64,000 nucleotides of DNA, from assembly GCA_914767715.1 (NCBI GenBank), contig OU612073.1:15996001-16060000 (forward strand), in the 5' to 3' direction. The notes beneath the pieces are model-generated. The model worked only from the letters and a program-made list of their open reading frames with translations. It had not been told where the DNA came from and did no database searches. The DNA is from Membranipora membranacea (lineage: Eukaryota > Bryozoa > Gymnolaemata > Cheilostomatida > Membraniporidae). This document shows positions 49,201 through 61,989 of this stretch, one piece after another (positions within the stretch are counted from its first letter, which is position 1; the number at the start of each line of letters is the position of its first letter). Made by a program: the position numbers and the translations under genes.

Positions 49201-52200
49201 CATTGTCTTTGGCTGAGATAAGATGATCATGGCTGGCCTTGTGTGACCCTACCAAACAACGTCTTACATTATATTATGATAAATTGTTCGGAGATCTCAT
49301 ATCACTAATGTCGTACTTACATTTCCAAGACAGGAAGTCATGTTTATAAAGAAAAACTCATACCAAACTAAACAGTTCCAACAGCTGAAAAATTGATCAG
49401 AACTATCATTGGTTTAACCCGGTTTTATCTGTCTACAGTATGCTACCATATCGTCATCATAAAGTTCCAACTTTCACTTTGCTCATTTAGACCTATAACT
49501 AGTACACCAAAGCCGGGGGCCGTCGGGGCAAAAGTCTGGGGGGCTCAGACTAGTAAAATATTAATGCTGTCTACTAGCTGTGCCACCCACAATAATTTAT
49601 GATAATGTTACACTTGACTAGATAGTCTAATAACCGGCTTCGGTCAGACTCTGCCTGCGGAAATCGCCCACCTGGGTGTTTTATAAATTAGTCAGTAGGA
49701 GACAAAGATAATTCAGAATGTATCAAATGTTCCCATTCCATAGCCTTAGCATGCATGAAGCTAAACTATTATCTAGGTAATGCTTCATGCACGACAGACA
49801 ACAGCGCTTCATGACTACAAGCACTTATCAATCAAGTCATCTACTTCCACCACAAATTATGCCAATCGCTCCCAGCTATCCACCCAACCATCATCTGTTC
49901 TGGTTTAATGCCTTATTGGTGACATTTTTATTACCTATTGAGGAACACTGATAGACAATACAGAGTTATTTATACCAGTGAGGATGCATTGAGATGGGCT
50001 CTTTGAGGATAAGGCAATATCGGAACTCAATCATATTTCTGCTGGCAACATATAATACTATAATAACGATATTAAATATGAAAAATGGAGATCAACTATG
50101 TTAGAAACAACTATCTTTAAAAGTTTGCGTTAACCTATCTATATCTATATCCGTATTCTTATTGCATTGCAAACTGATAGGACCACAACAAATAGACCTA
50201 CTACCAGTTTCAAAATAGTGTCAGAGATATGCCAAGGGTTGATATGGTTTCACATACTGTAGGCCTACTTTGGGTAGCAGTAGCAGCCCAACTCAAACTT
50301 GATCATAATAACAAAGACTGAAGGAACAAAGGATCTGAATTGTACTTTTTTTTAAGACTGTAATTCATAGCAGTGATGTCACAAGCCATTGAAACCTGTC
50401 ACAAAGGTGATAATAATGCTTTGCATATAATAGCCCCTTTGCATCGACGTATCTGAAATACTGCGCTGTGTGGTATATTGATTGATCTCTGTCCATTATC
50501 CAGGCTCAAGGAATTTTTGTGAAAGAAATGAAATCTTTATTTTTTGAAATTTATTAATGGTGGCTTATCCCAGCATATTAATAATGCTTGCTGATGTGGG
50601 CGTGTTAGCTTTGACTGTATTTTAGCCTAGTATTGTTACTATTACTTTGGTTGCTCAGAATAGTGGTATTGTGGGATTTCGTTTGGTGAGTTTAATCAAG
50701 AAGTTGCTCCTTGGTTTAATCACTTGGTTTAATAGGGTCTCCTTGGTCCCTGGCTTAACTCCTTGGTTTAATAGGCGGACATCCTTAGAGCTATCTGCCT
50801 CCCAATCAGGTCTTTGTGGGTTATACCATGACAAACTATTATCTTTATATATCATCCTGGTAGTTATTTATGACACTACGGATATCTATATTATCTGGTT
50901 ATATGTACTATAATTTATGAGTAGCCTTATATGTAGGCCTACTTACAGTGTTTTTGGTCATGCTTGGCGGTCTGTTCAGAGGAGAAAACTCAAGCAGTGC
51001 CTTCTTATCCAGCCGATCACTGGGTGTCTGCGCCTCCTCCTTAAATGACATTCTAACTGGGCTCCTACAAATACACAGCAGTCGAGAATCATAACATGAG
51101 TTACTCTACAGGAGTATAAATTAGTTAGAGTGTTAGGTAGATGGGAGCCTATTTAAAGTAAATAGTGTGCGTGTGCGAAAAGTCAAACTTTTCCCCTCGC
51201 AAACGTTTCACTCATCAAGGGTATCTAAAATGTGTGACATTATAAAAACTAAGGCCGACTTCAAAAAACCTCTCACTCAGCCCAAAGGCATATATCTAAT
51301 AAGTGCGCACACATTTTCTGAACACAAAGAGCATTGAGACTACTCAATCCCACAAGCAATTAGTAATAAACAAATGGCATGTATGGCCTCAAATGTAAGC
51401 GTACAGCCCAGTAATGGCAGTAAGACAAATCTCATTCTATCACACAGTACAGCCCCATTACACCCACGAAAAAGGTTTTATTATTAGCTTCGTGCAGCTT
51501 GTTGCAGAACCCAATAATGGATATAACATTATTGATTAGAAACTTTGCAAACTGCATTGATATTATGCAGACTAGACACACAGCAGAATAATAACTATCC
51601 TATCAAGCACTAAAGGCTTTGGATGTCAAACACTTGATAATCAAGCAATGTTGACCAAAAGTTTAACACTGTCACTCAACAAGCTGGGCTTCAGTTGTAC
51701 AACGGTCCCTCAACTAAAACCCTTATCTGATATCCAGCTAGCAGGCTGATCAATTTGATTATAAGTTGAAAGAGCTAACTTGAAGATACAATGCCACGCT
51801 CATCACATTCAACAGTGTCACTGTGGAAGCCAAAATACATGGTTTTCTGTGTCCGTTTATTTATGGTACACATCAAGCCTATAGAGAGAGCCACCCTATG
51901 CCCTATACTTAGTGATAGGTCGGGTCGGTAGTTAGGACTCTAGAATGGATACCATAAGGTCACGGATCCGTATAAATTAACCCATCATAGATCACGGAAT
52001 GTCGGATATCCCTATAGCCATTAAAATAATTATATCCTATTTGGCCATATCTACACAGTAGTCTACACAAACGGCTCCTTACAGATCCATCGCCTCTGAT
52101 TGAGAATCATCTTCGTTGTAGCGGAGAGAGGGACGACGTCGCCTGAGGTTACGTTTATTTCCTAAGTCCGAGTTCATTATTTTATGCTCAGCAGCTTCTT

Positions 52201-52231
52201 GGGGACGCCTCTGTCTCATCTGGTACGACAT
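43286..52231 (-). CDS. AEBP2: AEBP2/Jing-like C2H2 zinc-finger protein, PRC2 accessory subunit
   Basis: Coding exons on the - strand, in order: 52231-52083, 51064-50947, 48063-46802, 45102-44988 and 43555-43286 (TAA). They join in frame to 637 residues. The ATG is the first codon after an in-frame TAG six bases upstream. Residues 90-509 are a long Ser/Lys/Arg-rich exon of low complexity. Three C2H2 fingers follow: C507-KWRF-C512...H524-IERL-H529 (split across exons 3 and 4), C542-NWEG-C547...H563-VKK-H567 (intron after K548) and C575-IFPQ-C580...H593-VDN-H597. Phrases such as SSADLVDHIERLH, GCKVYG and ARFASQ match AEBP2, and the CxxxxC spacings agree. Known role: AEBP2/Jing binds the PRC2 core (SUZ12, RBBP4) and helps it act on chromatin in the nucleus. 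The protein ends 40 residues after finger 3 with a Lys/Arg-rich tail, so the conserved C-terminal region of AEBP2 is absent. Confidence 0.85.
44785..44850. repeat. Short inverted repeat around GGCATTCCA ... TGGAATGCC
   Basis: CGGCATTCCATCATCAAC and GTTGATATTGGAATGCCA face each other with about 12 bp between, in the last intron of the AEBP2-like gene. Similar sequence with the same ends lies at 33852-33940. Confidence 0.7.
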
Positions 52232-52250
52232 TATCTACTGTAGAAGAAAA
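52231..52250 (-). other. Splice acceptor before the AEBP2-like start codon (5' UTR intron)
   Basis: On the - strand, CTTTTCTTCTACAG ends at 52238 and the exon begins TAGATAATG. A non-coding first exon and the promoter must therefore lie at higher coordinates. I could not place them. Confidence 0.65.
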
Positions 52251-54264
52251 GATCAGTTACAGCAAGTAAGGCAATAACGCTGTAACTTCAAACACAAGGA
52301 GTCAAAATAGTACGTTAGATTGGTAGTCTACAGTTAGTTCTCAGCAAAGTATTCATCAAGATTAGTTTAATGACATAATAAAGACTGCTGATTAAATGGA
52401 GATTTAATGTCTGAAGGAATTGCCTGTAAATGGACTTATGATGAAGTAGGCTCCCTACCCAATCTTGGCCACCACGCTCAAAGCTTTCCACACAATTATA
52501 CTTTCAACAAATTCAGTAAGCAAATAATGAACAAGCAATGTTTCTAGTAAATGACATTGGTTGAAACCCTTTGGGAATGTATTAACTTTCTCAAGCTACG
52601 CAAGAAATATTAAAAACAGTTTATCGGTAGTCAACCATACTACTGCAATCTTGTAAGATAAGATAATGGAATGAAGCAAAACTAGGCCAGATAATGTCAC
52701 ACAGTCTAGCATAATAAAGAACTTATCAGGGTAATGCTATTGGTAAGATAAAACTATATTGCAGACAGTGTCTAGCCATGGTCAAGCTGACATGCCTCGT
52801 GTTTTCTCCAACATTCTTAGTGTTGTGCCGCAACGATGAATCTCTCAAAATTTGAAGAGCTCTCTTTATTTTACTGCCTGCCCTTGTTGTTAAATCCAAC
52901 AGAACCATCTTTTTTTATCAGTGACGTGGTGATGCTAGAACAGCTAAACCTTTATTTAGCTAGTGCTGTCAACTGAACTGCTTTTTCGGTTGTGGATTTG
53001 TAGGAATATCCCAAACCAGACCAGAAAAATGATGGATAGATAGTACACAATTATTTACTCGCTGCTTGTTTGTCATATCAAGTAAATTATATGACATTTT
53101 ATAGCGTGACTGAGCCATAACTCCATTTTTGTAGCAACTAAAGCTGGGATCGAAAGGGGAGATGGAAATAATTAGGCCATCTTAGTACAAAAACCTTATT
53201 TATAATTATTTATATTATTAAATATGGTGGATCAGGGCCTAGGGGTGTAGCAGCGATCAGTCAGTAGTATTTGGGAAGTAAAGCATCGGTATGAACTAAA
53301 ATGTCATTTGTCAATTTCTCGTTGAGCCCCCTACATGTAGTCAGGAATCCAGATCAGATGGAACCTCCTCTGTGATGCTAAAGATAATGATATTTCATTT
53401 ATCAAATGTATAAAGTTTAATTTTAATATTAAATAAATAAACACATCAAATATGATTATTATATATTATATCCATAGTCCAGCTTATTTATTACAGCTGA
53501 CCAAGAAGTTGACCTGACCAAGTGTATTGAAAGATAAAGAATCCAATATCTGACAGAAGTGAAGTCACAACAACAACTGCAGTGGAGTCTCTCAGTCTCT
53601 AGCTAGCTAGCAATGAATGTGTAACTAGCTGGATTAGATTATTATTGCTAGTACTCACTCACTGCAACAGCCTTCTCAAAGCTTCAAATCCCTTCCTGTT
53701 CTTCACAACTTGGGAATACAAATGAGCCTATAACATATGACCAGTGTATTTTGCAATCATGTCAATTTTTTTCCAATGAATGGATTGAAAATTGGCAGGA
53801 TTACAGATTTCCACAGCTTATCTTCACAGCAATCAAGCACCAACTCAACTGTGAAAGAGTATTGGGCTATTCCATAGACATTTAAGTGCATCTCTAGCCA
53901 AGAGTTATTCTTCTTGTATGTCTATTTTAATTCCCTCAATAATGTCAACAAATTCAGGGCGTGATGCTACCCACCCCATAAGACATTTCATTAGTTTCAA
54001 ACCGCCACAAAGGAATACCTCAACTACAACACAGGAAATTGAAAGAAAGAAAAATTATTTTGTGTGAATGATTGGGGATTACACATGATAGTAAAGTTTT
54101 AAATCATTTTGGGATATTCTCAAGCTGAGATTTGAAAAGTAACTATCTCTCTACCAACAAATTCCAATTAATTATTATAAAGGAAGGAGTAACGGCTCCT
54201 CTGTTCTGTTGTTACTCCAGTCCCACTCACAGCACATGTCTACTCAAAAACAACAACTACTACT

Positions 54265-54397
54265 TGATTGATTGATGGGTCCCTGGCAATGTTTGACTGC
54301 CAATGCCCCCCTTGTGTTTTTGTTGTAACAACAACAACAAAAAAACACAAGGGACCTAGGGAGACAGTGAAACATTGCCCGAGACCCATCAAACAAG
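54265..54397. repeat. Imperfect palindrome with AAC-rich loop
   Basis: The left arm 54265-54321 (CTTGATTGATTGATGGGTCC ... CTTGTGTTTTT) is matched in inverted orientation by 54342-54397 (AAAACACAAGGGACC ... GACCCATCAAACAAG). The loop is TGTTGTAACAACAACAAC-like. It directly abuts the broken reverse-transcriptase fragment. Confidence 0.8.
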
Positions 54398-54399
54398 GA

Positions 54400-55440
54400 G
54401 TGGACCTGTGGTCGAAAACGTTTGACAAAGTTAACCATCAGAAACTTATCACCAAGTTAGAGAATAAAGGAGTCTGCTACCAAATTTGCTTCTGGGTGGA
54501 GGAATTTCTATCTAACAGATCCCAACAGCTTGCTGTGGAGGGTTCCTTATCATCAACTGCAGCTGTGACATCAGGAATGCCGCAGGGAAGCGTCGTAGGG
54601 CCTACCCTCTTCTCTACATCGATGACCTCCCCCAAGGACTGCATTCGACAGTTAGACTCTTTGATGATGACATAATCCTTTATAACACTGAGAACAACAG
54701 CGATAAACTTGGGAGAAAACCAGGGATATGGAATTCCACCCTACCAACACATACCATTCACCAGGAACACTAAACCACCACCACACTCCTGCATGACATG
54801 AAAATACTGAGGACTGACGAAAGGCAAACAACACACTAGGATTCATAGGAAGAAATGAGACCACCACCAATGAAGAAGTCAAATCGCTGGCATACAAACA
54901 ACTGGTCAGGCCAGTGCTTGAGTATGCTTGCTGCTCCTGGGACTCACTAACATCAACCCAGGAACTTCCCTAGAAGCTGTACAAAGGAGAGCGGCAAGGT
55001 TTGTGTGCGGTATCAGAAGGAGTGATAGGAAGACAAGTGTCACCGGATTAGTATACAGCCTTGGATGGGAGCAGAGGGGAGAGACGCAAGGAAAGAAGGC
55101 TGAAACTATTCCGGGAGATGCACTACACAGACACTGATACCATCACCAAACACATCCAACCTGCAACAAACCATCTTACTCGCAGACATGGTCATCAGTA
55201 CCTGATCCCCCATGTCAACACCCAACACCATCAGCGGCCCTTCTTTATGAAAACTGCCAAGGATTGGAATGCCCTCCCCCCCTTCCAGCTGAGAAATGAG
55301 TCACTCTCTCAGTCACTGAAACTGGTTGCTTTAGTCTTCATGATATCAACTGCGCTAACAGCAGAGCAATGCATTTCCTTGGACTTGCAAGCCTGTCTTT
55401 TGCCAATATTCGGTCCAGTTATGTATCAACAAGCATGACT
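54400..55440 (+). mobile_element. Degenerate non-LTR (CR1/jockey-like) reverse transcriptase
   Basis: Pieces in different frames follow a reverse transcriptase: TFDKVNHQKLITKLENKGV and SGMPQGSVVGPTLFS (54410-54620), the region of the catalytic box near 54655-54670 (LFDDDII, altered), GFIGRNETTTNEEVKSLAYK then LVRPVLEYACCSWD (about 54838-54945), and a C-terminal ARFVCGIRRSDRKTSVTGL to FFMKTAKDWNALPP (54990-55280). Several frameshifts and stops show that it is dead. Confidence 0.85.
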
Positions 55441-57583
55441 ATGATGCAGGAATGGGCAAAATACAGACTCCTAACTCCAGCTAGAGATAGATAGAGGGTC
55501 TGTATTCTTTGGTATAGACCACAGATATATAAATAAACCTTGGCAGCAATGATCTTCCTCTCAGAGGAAGTTCATTGCACAAACCTATACCAATATCTGT
55601 ATATTATCCTCTTTAGGATCATTAATAAACTTGTGGTCTGAACTCGTTAGTCCGAACTAGGAGGTCTCTGTGAGTGAAACAGGCCTGATTTGCTGCCACA
55701 CTATGCTGGTGGTTTTATCTATTTTCTTTATCCTCAAGGGGAGGGGATGGACTTGGGTTGAGCGTCATTTATTACCAGTGGGTGAGTTTCGCCATGTCCG
55801 GGATAGGCCTAATAATGTTCAACCCTAAGGATCTATTTATGGTTGTTTGGCGGGAGAGAATGTGGGATCTACTTTGCCTCATCACCCAAACACTAAGGCT
55901 AGCCTTACTGCGCATAGGAGTGTAATCCTGCTAAGTTTGGGTGGGTGTTGGTTATTAAACTCTGATTATGAACTCCCTGCTTTATTTCTTTAGTCTTGTG
56001 TTGAGAGAAGACAAATAGTAATCCTGTAAGAGGCTACTTAGGTACTTTGTTAGTCCACAAGCTTCTTATTTATTTTTTAAAAAGTAATCAGATGGGGTCA
56101 TGCATACACTCTGAAAGAAGTTGATGTATTGAAGTTATTGCACATTCACTTCATTTGCGTCTCTTTAAGAAGAGCTCATCTCACTCTCTGGACCCATCAC
56201 CATTCTGGTTCTGCTCTTATAACAATGAACGATTCAGCATCTTGTCATTTGTAATTAAGAATAGTCCGATGGGGAACCTATTGTACCTGTTTACACCTCT
56301 GAATGATTCAAATCAATCCCTTCCTGTGATATTAGCCGCCTGCATCCTTACATCTGAAGATTTTGGGTTATAATCATAATCTTTTGAGTTTAAAACGGGA
56401 TTAAAACATGACCTATGAGTTTTTTCTTTGCTATATCTCACAATAGTTTATTGATTGTGCAGAATGCGTGGGTTTTGATCTTTGGTAACTAAGCTGACAA
56501 TATTGAGTCTACTGCAATATCTGTTTCATCATCAAAATCTATTTATTGCTAAAATTGCTGATGTAAGACTAAAATTAGACGATTTTACCTAAAATAAGCT
56601 TTTCTAAAGGATTTGAAAATTACCGTGACCTGAAAAGTGTTAAGAGTTATTATCGCTTGACCGATTTCTAACTTGTTTATCTTAAGGTCTGGCTTCACAC
56701 GCCACATTTTCCATTGGATCGGAGAACTTTTAGATAGACTACGGCTTGTTCAAGGTGATACACAGGCCTTATCATAGCTAGGCATATTCATTTCAATGTA
56801 AATGCAATTTGGGTCTGTCTGGTCTAGCTTATGCCACTGGCAGTATTAAAAGTGCCCCAATCCTATGGGAAATACGGCATGTGTAGCTACAGATTTAAGC
56901 TTCAGGGTCATTGCATAATGATATTATTGTCATTTTCAAACTGTATACAAGAACTTTTATTGATATCGATTAAAATTAACCGTGGCCCTATATTGGACCC
57001 TGGCACAACCAATAATGACATCAAAAAGCTCAGATTCAGCACCGTTTATGAGAAATGTGGCATTTTGGCATGTGTAAATAATAGTTTGCAATCAGGGATG
57101 TGGCTCATTATTAAAAAAAAATACATTTTAAAGGCGATTGTTGAACGGAAGTTTTGTTGTAATCCTAGAAATATGTTGGGAGTGCTTGTGACCGATTTAA
57201 TCTATCATAAGAAACTTTAAATGTGGCATCAAGAAATGATTAAGGGTGATGGTAAATTGTTCTATGTATATTCCCTTTTGCCATCACACTTATACAAAAA
57301 CATATCCATTATGTCACGGCACTGAAAATGACCAAATGCACGGAGGGCTAAATATGAAGGAATGAGATGCTCATCAACACACAGGGAGGGGGAGGGGGGC
57401 TCCATGCTGCTGGAGCCAGTCATGAGGAGTTTGTACTAGTGGAGGCTTCAAATCATTGCTTGACACATGTCTTCTAGCTGAAAACCTGTGTTTTATGCAG
57501 TGGTATGTGTACTACTACTGTATGATGTATCACCGTTGTATCTATGTACATGACACTATATTTGTTGTCAGAGAACATATAAA

Positions 57584-60500
57584 ATGGCTGGAGAAGTCAC
57601 TGTGGATGCTCTACCATACTATGATCAGGGTTATGATGAGACTGGAGTCAAGGAGGCAGTATGTACTCATTTAGCAGTATAAATTTAACATGTTATCCGA
57701 AATTGATAGAAATCTACCTGATAAAAATTAATCTTCCAAAATGCAAAGTTTGGAATCTATCATCTCCACAATTGTGGTTACATGCACTTATGATGGGAAA
57801 TTAGAAATATATACACCCCAGGATAAATTCTTCCCCGTGAGACTCAGACCCCATCACTTCTGCTGCTATAATTGTCTGGTAGTGAATTGCGAGTGTACTT
57901 AACACAAGGACGTAATGGTTTTGTTTCCCACAGGCTCTGGCGCTGATCGAAGAGGAGACTCGGCGTTACCGTCCTACAAAGAATTATCTCGAGTTTCTTC
58001 CTCCACCCAACTATAAAGCATTCGAGGTACGCTGCAATCTTGTCTGACGATCGATAACTGTGGCATTTAAAATGGGTCTATTGATTTTCTTGTGTTAAAT
58101 CAGGCCACAGATTAGCCTGGTAATGATTTCAAAATTTGTACCCAACACACCATCGATCAGTGTTACCTACTCCATCAATTTTCTTCTCCTGCAAAAGTGT
58201 TAATATAATAACAATGCAGTGGTGAAAAATCAGAAGTTGTTTTAATAGTAGTACATTTATTGTCACCAAAAAACCTTCATTATTGTAATGTTTTTCATGA
58301 TGTGACAATAACATATTATATGGCAAAAGAAAAAAGAAAAGTAACAAAGATTAGACAAGAAATATAAGACAATGCCAAATAACTGAAGGCCTAGCTAAAC
58401 TGAATTGCGACCTTGAGTGTACAAGTGACCAGTCTCAAGATCATGATTTAACAAAAATATCTAGGGCCTAGAGGGTATGACAGCCATAGTAAATGATTGA
58501 TATGTGCTTAATCACAACCAAGTTTCTGCAAAAATGTGTAAAAATTGCAAAGTAATATTCCGTTTGTTTTTCGAACCTAGACAGAAACGATGAAGAATGA
58601 GTGGGATAGAATGCAGGCTAGACTTCCTATGGAGACACTCAGTATGAAAAGGTATGTTAAAGGCTACCCAAAGACCAAAGCATGTTATAGTCAGGCGATC
58701 AATGAGAGAATGAGAGTTTCCTTCCCTTACGTGAGCGCTCTTTCCACCATCAATAATTCATGCCAAGTAGAGCATCAAATTTGTTTACCGTGCAAATCTG
58801 GCACAACATTATCATAAGTAACTGCCTGACTATAACATGCTTTGGTATTTGGGAAGTCTTTAAACTTTATAAAGAGAAACAGTTTAGAACTAATGTCCTT
58901 GGTTTAGTAGACCAATGAGTTAGAGAATTGATCTGTGAAATATTACCTGTATTACGTGATGACAGACATGTGTGACATTGAGATATAAAGATGATTAATT
59001 CCTAATCTGACTGTGTGTATGGTTAAGCTGGCATATATATATATATATATTATGTCATGTCAATATTGGGAATGTCTTAGACAGACAAGGAAGTTTTTCA
59101 TTCTCTGACTTCTCAGGGTGATCATATCGGCACGTACTCAGAGTTTGTGGTACATAAAGTCGTCAGTGCTCTGTACTGCTTTCACACATTGGCAGCGAGA
59201 TTACTCTATTATCAAGTGTTACTCTGATCTTTTGAATCTAACTCCCTTGATTGTGACCGGGAGTGGGGGGGGGGGGGGGTGTTAATATAGTTTGAAGTCC
59301 CTTCGAGGATACTTGAGCAACATGAATTAATTAAATTTTTCTATCGAACAGAGACATACCTGCAGTAATATATCGCATGATCAGTATTCCTCTTCTCTTT
59401 GGTCCCACTAGATAATTACCTTAACCTGAGTATATATTCTTATTTATCTGTAGATGTGAGCTACCTCAGCCAACCACTGGTAAAATGACAGATGTACAAG
59501 CATGGCTAGAATCAGTGCATAACTCGGAGGCTCAGCTCGAACATCAATCTTTACGGTATGTCTTTGAATTTTCCTTACTTAACATAATATATATATTATG
59601 TCAATAACACAAGTTATGGGAGTTATTCTCTCATTGAACACCAAGTTCAATGAGAGAATAACTCCAAGTTGAACCAACATTTTTAAAAAGTGAGATTTGA
59701 TAAACAAATGTTGACAGTTTAATCAGTCTTGGGTATATTCATCAGAGGGCAGATATCCAATTTCCAGAAGGTGGTTCAAGGTGTGTTAGTATGTATTCAA
59801 ATAAAATAAGCTTAATCCGACACTGATTATAAATAAATGCTTAAAGGGTCAAATATTTGTCAACCCAATTTTCTCTTCTCGCTAATAAGCGGTTACATTC
59901 AATGTTACAGTTTTATACATTATTTTCTTTTATTTTAGTATACAGAATCTGGAGCTCCTACAAGAATATGGCTCTACCGTTTGGAAGGGCAGCAATGAGA
60001 TTCTAGTCAGGCTACTAAACACTGCACAGGAGCAACTACAAGAAATCAGAAAGAAAATACAAGACATCAACTGGCAGCGTAAGAACGAACAGATAGAAGC
60101 TGGTACTAAACTAAAAACATTGGAAGATAGGTGAGGGTCATATATTGTACCTCTGTGTCTTAGATTACTCCCAATGCATTGGCTATTAGACGAAGTCACG
60201 CTAGACTGCTTTCTGGGAAACTGATAATTGGGGTCCACTTGACCTATCAATGTTTGGTTGACCTTCTTTTAACGACCTGAACTAAGGCAATATCCAAGAG
60301 GAGTAGAGTATTCACCGGAGGGAGTATTTGCCATTTCCTGCAGGCTTGCGGTGATGAATTGCATGGCAAGCTCACATTTACTCATCCTTACTTATTACTT
60401 TGTATCAATTCCAACCTTAGCTAGTGAATTTGGTGCTTGCTAACATCAAGTTGTCACAATGTTAGGTCCACGCCCACTTTTTTGCATTTTTTTGTCTCAG

Positions 60501-60647
60501 ACCATGTTGTGAAAGTGGATCACTGTTAGTTGGGCTAGTCGCATATAAAAGAAAACATGCTCAACTCCGTTTTAAGTCTTTACTCAGAATCATTTTTAGT
60601 CACAGTGTTACCTTATTTATCATTTACTCTGCTCTGTTGACACCACA

Positions 60648-60678
<31 letters not shown>

Positions 60679-61549
60679 GTCTGTGTTTACCCTGTAAGGC
60701 TTAGCCTCCCTCCTATCCTTTGTAATGGAGACAACTCCCCATAAGTCTGTCCTCAGACACAATGGACGATTGTCCTGAATTACTTTCTGAAATCATATTT
60801 TACGCACATAGCTATCAAATGAAACGAAATCGTGACAGCACTCTCCTCATTCCTTTGTGGAATGAAATGATGATTTAGAAATATTAACCTTATAGTATAT
60901 AGCTTTAGAGGATTTACTGGGTTTTGAGGAAGATAGCGCTGTGTTAAAAATGAAGATTGACATGATCTGGGTTCCTTAGTTTTGAAGACAGAAACATGAT
61001 AAAACTGAAGAAAGGAGAGTTGGTCCATGTAAAGTAATGTGGAGATTTCCAAGCTATTAGTGGTGACTCTGATGTGTGATTAATTCGGAAGACAGCACCC
61101 TTTGACCCCCAACACCTTTTTCATACCAAACGCCTTGTGACCCCCCCCCCCCCCCGTGCCCTTTGACCCCCTTTGACTCCCAGCGCCCATTGACCCCACC
61201 ACCTTTCCCCAGATTCGTTAGGCAACATTTCATTAACCTTGATTTGGCCCAACTGGTTGTGTTAATGGTATGAAACTTGACCATTCTGGTTATATGTTAT
61301 ATATGTTGTGTCATGTATTGTGTGTATTTAACTGTGTGTAGAGGTCAACAAGTTACTTTTTAACTACTCTGTTATCTGTAAACTTTCTAGAAAACCTCTT
61401 TTAACAAATAAATAAATATATGTTATGTTATGAATTTCAGCTGGGTTGGCCTTGTTAGTAAGAACTACGAGATTGAGCGAGTTTGTCTGGAGATGGAATA
61501 TCAGCTTAGGACGTATAAACAGCAACAGACCAGTGAAACTGCATCCTAA
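57584..61549 (+). CDS. BCAS2: Pre-mRNA-splicing factor SPF27 (BCAS2), complete
   Basis: Exons 57584-57658, 57934-58026, 58581-58651, 59454-59555, 59939-60130 and 61441-61549 (TAA) join in frame to 213 residues; the human protein is about 225. The N-terminus reads [19 protein letters not shown], and [20 protein letters not shown] follows. The coiled-coil part carries [27 protein letters not shown] and [15 protein letters not shown], all hallmarks of the family. Known role: a core subunit of the Prp19 (NineTeen) complex, needed for activation of the spliceosome in the nucleus. All introns have GT-AG ends. The C-terminal acidic tail of the human protein is shorter here. This is a conserved housekeeping gene and a useful anchor for the orientation of the window. 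Confidence 0.96.
59619..59665. repeat. Perfect 21-bp inverted repeat in BCAS2 intron 4
   Basis: GGAGTTATTCTCTCATTGAA and its exact reverse complement are 5 bp apart (arms 59619-59639 and 59645-59665). A stable hairpin would form in the intron RNA. Confidence 0.9.
60649..60684. repeat. (GTCT)n microsatellite
   Basis: About nine GTCT units in the last intron of BCAS2. Confidence 0.9.
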
Positions 61550-61968
61550 CCAGTTCAGCACTGACACTCTTATCTAATGGAGGTGACCGTTCACGGGTAA
61601 CCTGGGCAAACTGTAAATATTCTGTATAAAATTTGTATCAGTTCCCAAGAAGTGAAGCCGATTGCTTTTGTATGGTTCACACCATTGAGTGCAGGTTTTT
61701 CATAAAAATATGGTTGACTCAGCAATTTGGTATCAGTTTCAGTTTTTGATGAAATCTGTCACTGTCGCAATGCCATAGAGGCTTATAAATCATAACGATA
61801 TGTGCATGACCAGATGCAAAATATTGATATAATGTTTTTATTTAGCCAATAATGTGAAGCTGGTTTGGGTAATATATCCGAATATTGCCCTGTTTATGTT
61901 GAGTATTTGTGTTCGCTCTGACTTTCTCGGAGAACCACATTACAGTTTACCATTCTTTGTACTGTCAC

Positions 61969-61974
61969 AATAAA
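61969..61974 (+). terminator. Poly(A) signal AATAAA of BCAS2
   Basis: AATAAA lies about 420 bp after the TAA at 61547-61549 and is the first perfect signal downstream, giving a 3' UTR of roughly 440 bases. Confidence 0.65.
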
Positions 61975-61989
61975 AATGACTGATTGGCA

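Larger units (their letters stand above)
52238..57583. other. Intergenic region between divergent AEBP2-like and BCAS2 genes
   Basis: Probably holds the promoter and 5' non-coding exon of the AEBP2-like gene and the promoter of BCAS2. I could not mark either. It also contains an imperfect palindrome (54265-54397) and a broken non-LTR element (about 54400-55440). A 129-codon open frame at 56831-57220 has no recognisable motif and I do not call it a gene. Confidence 0.5.

Noticed and set aside
56831-57220. 129-codon open frame upstream of BCAS2
   Set aside because: No conserved motif or signal. It may be chance or an unknown gene; the evidence is too thin to call.
57574-57583. TATAAA immediately before the BCAS2 start codon
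   Set aside because: Too close to the ATG to act as a TATA box for this gene; it is most likely just an AT-rich leader.
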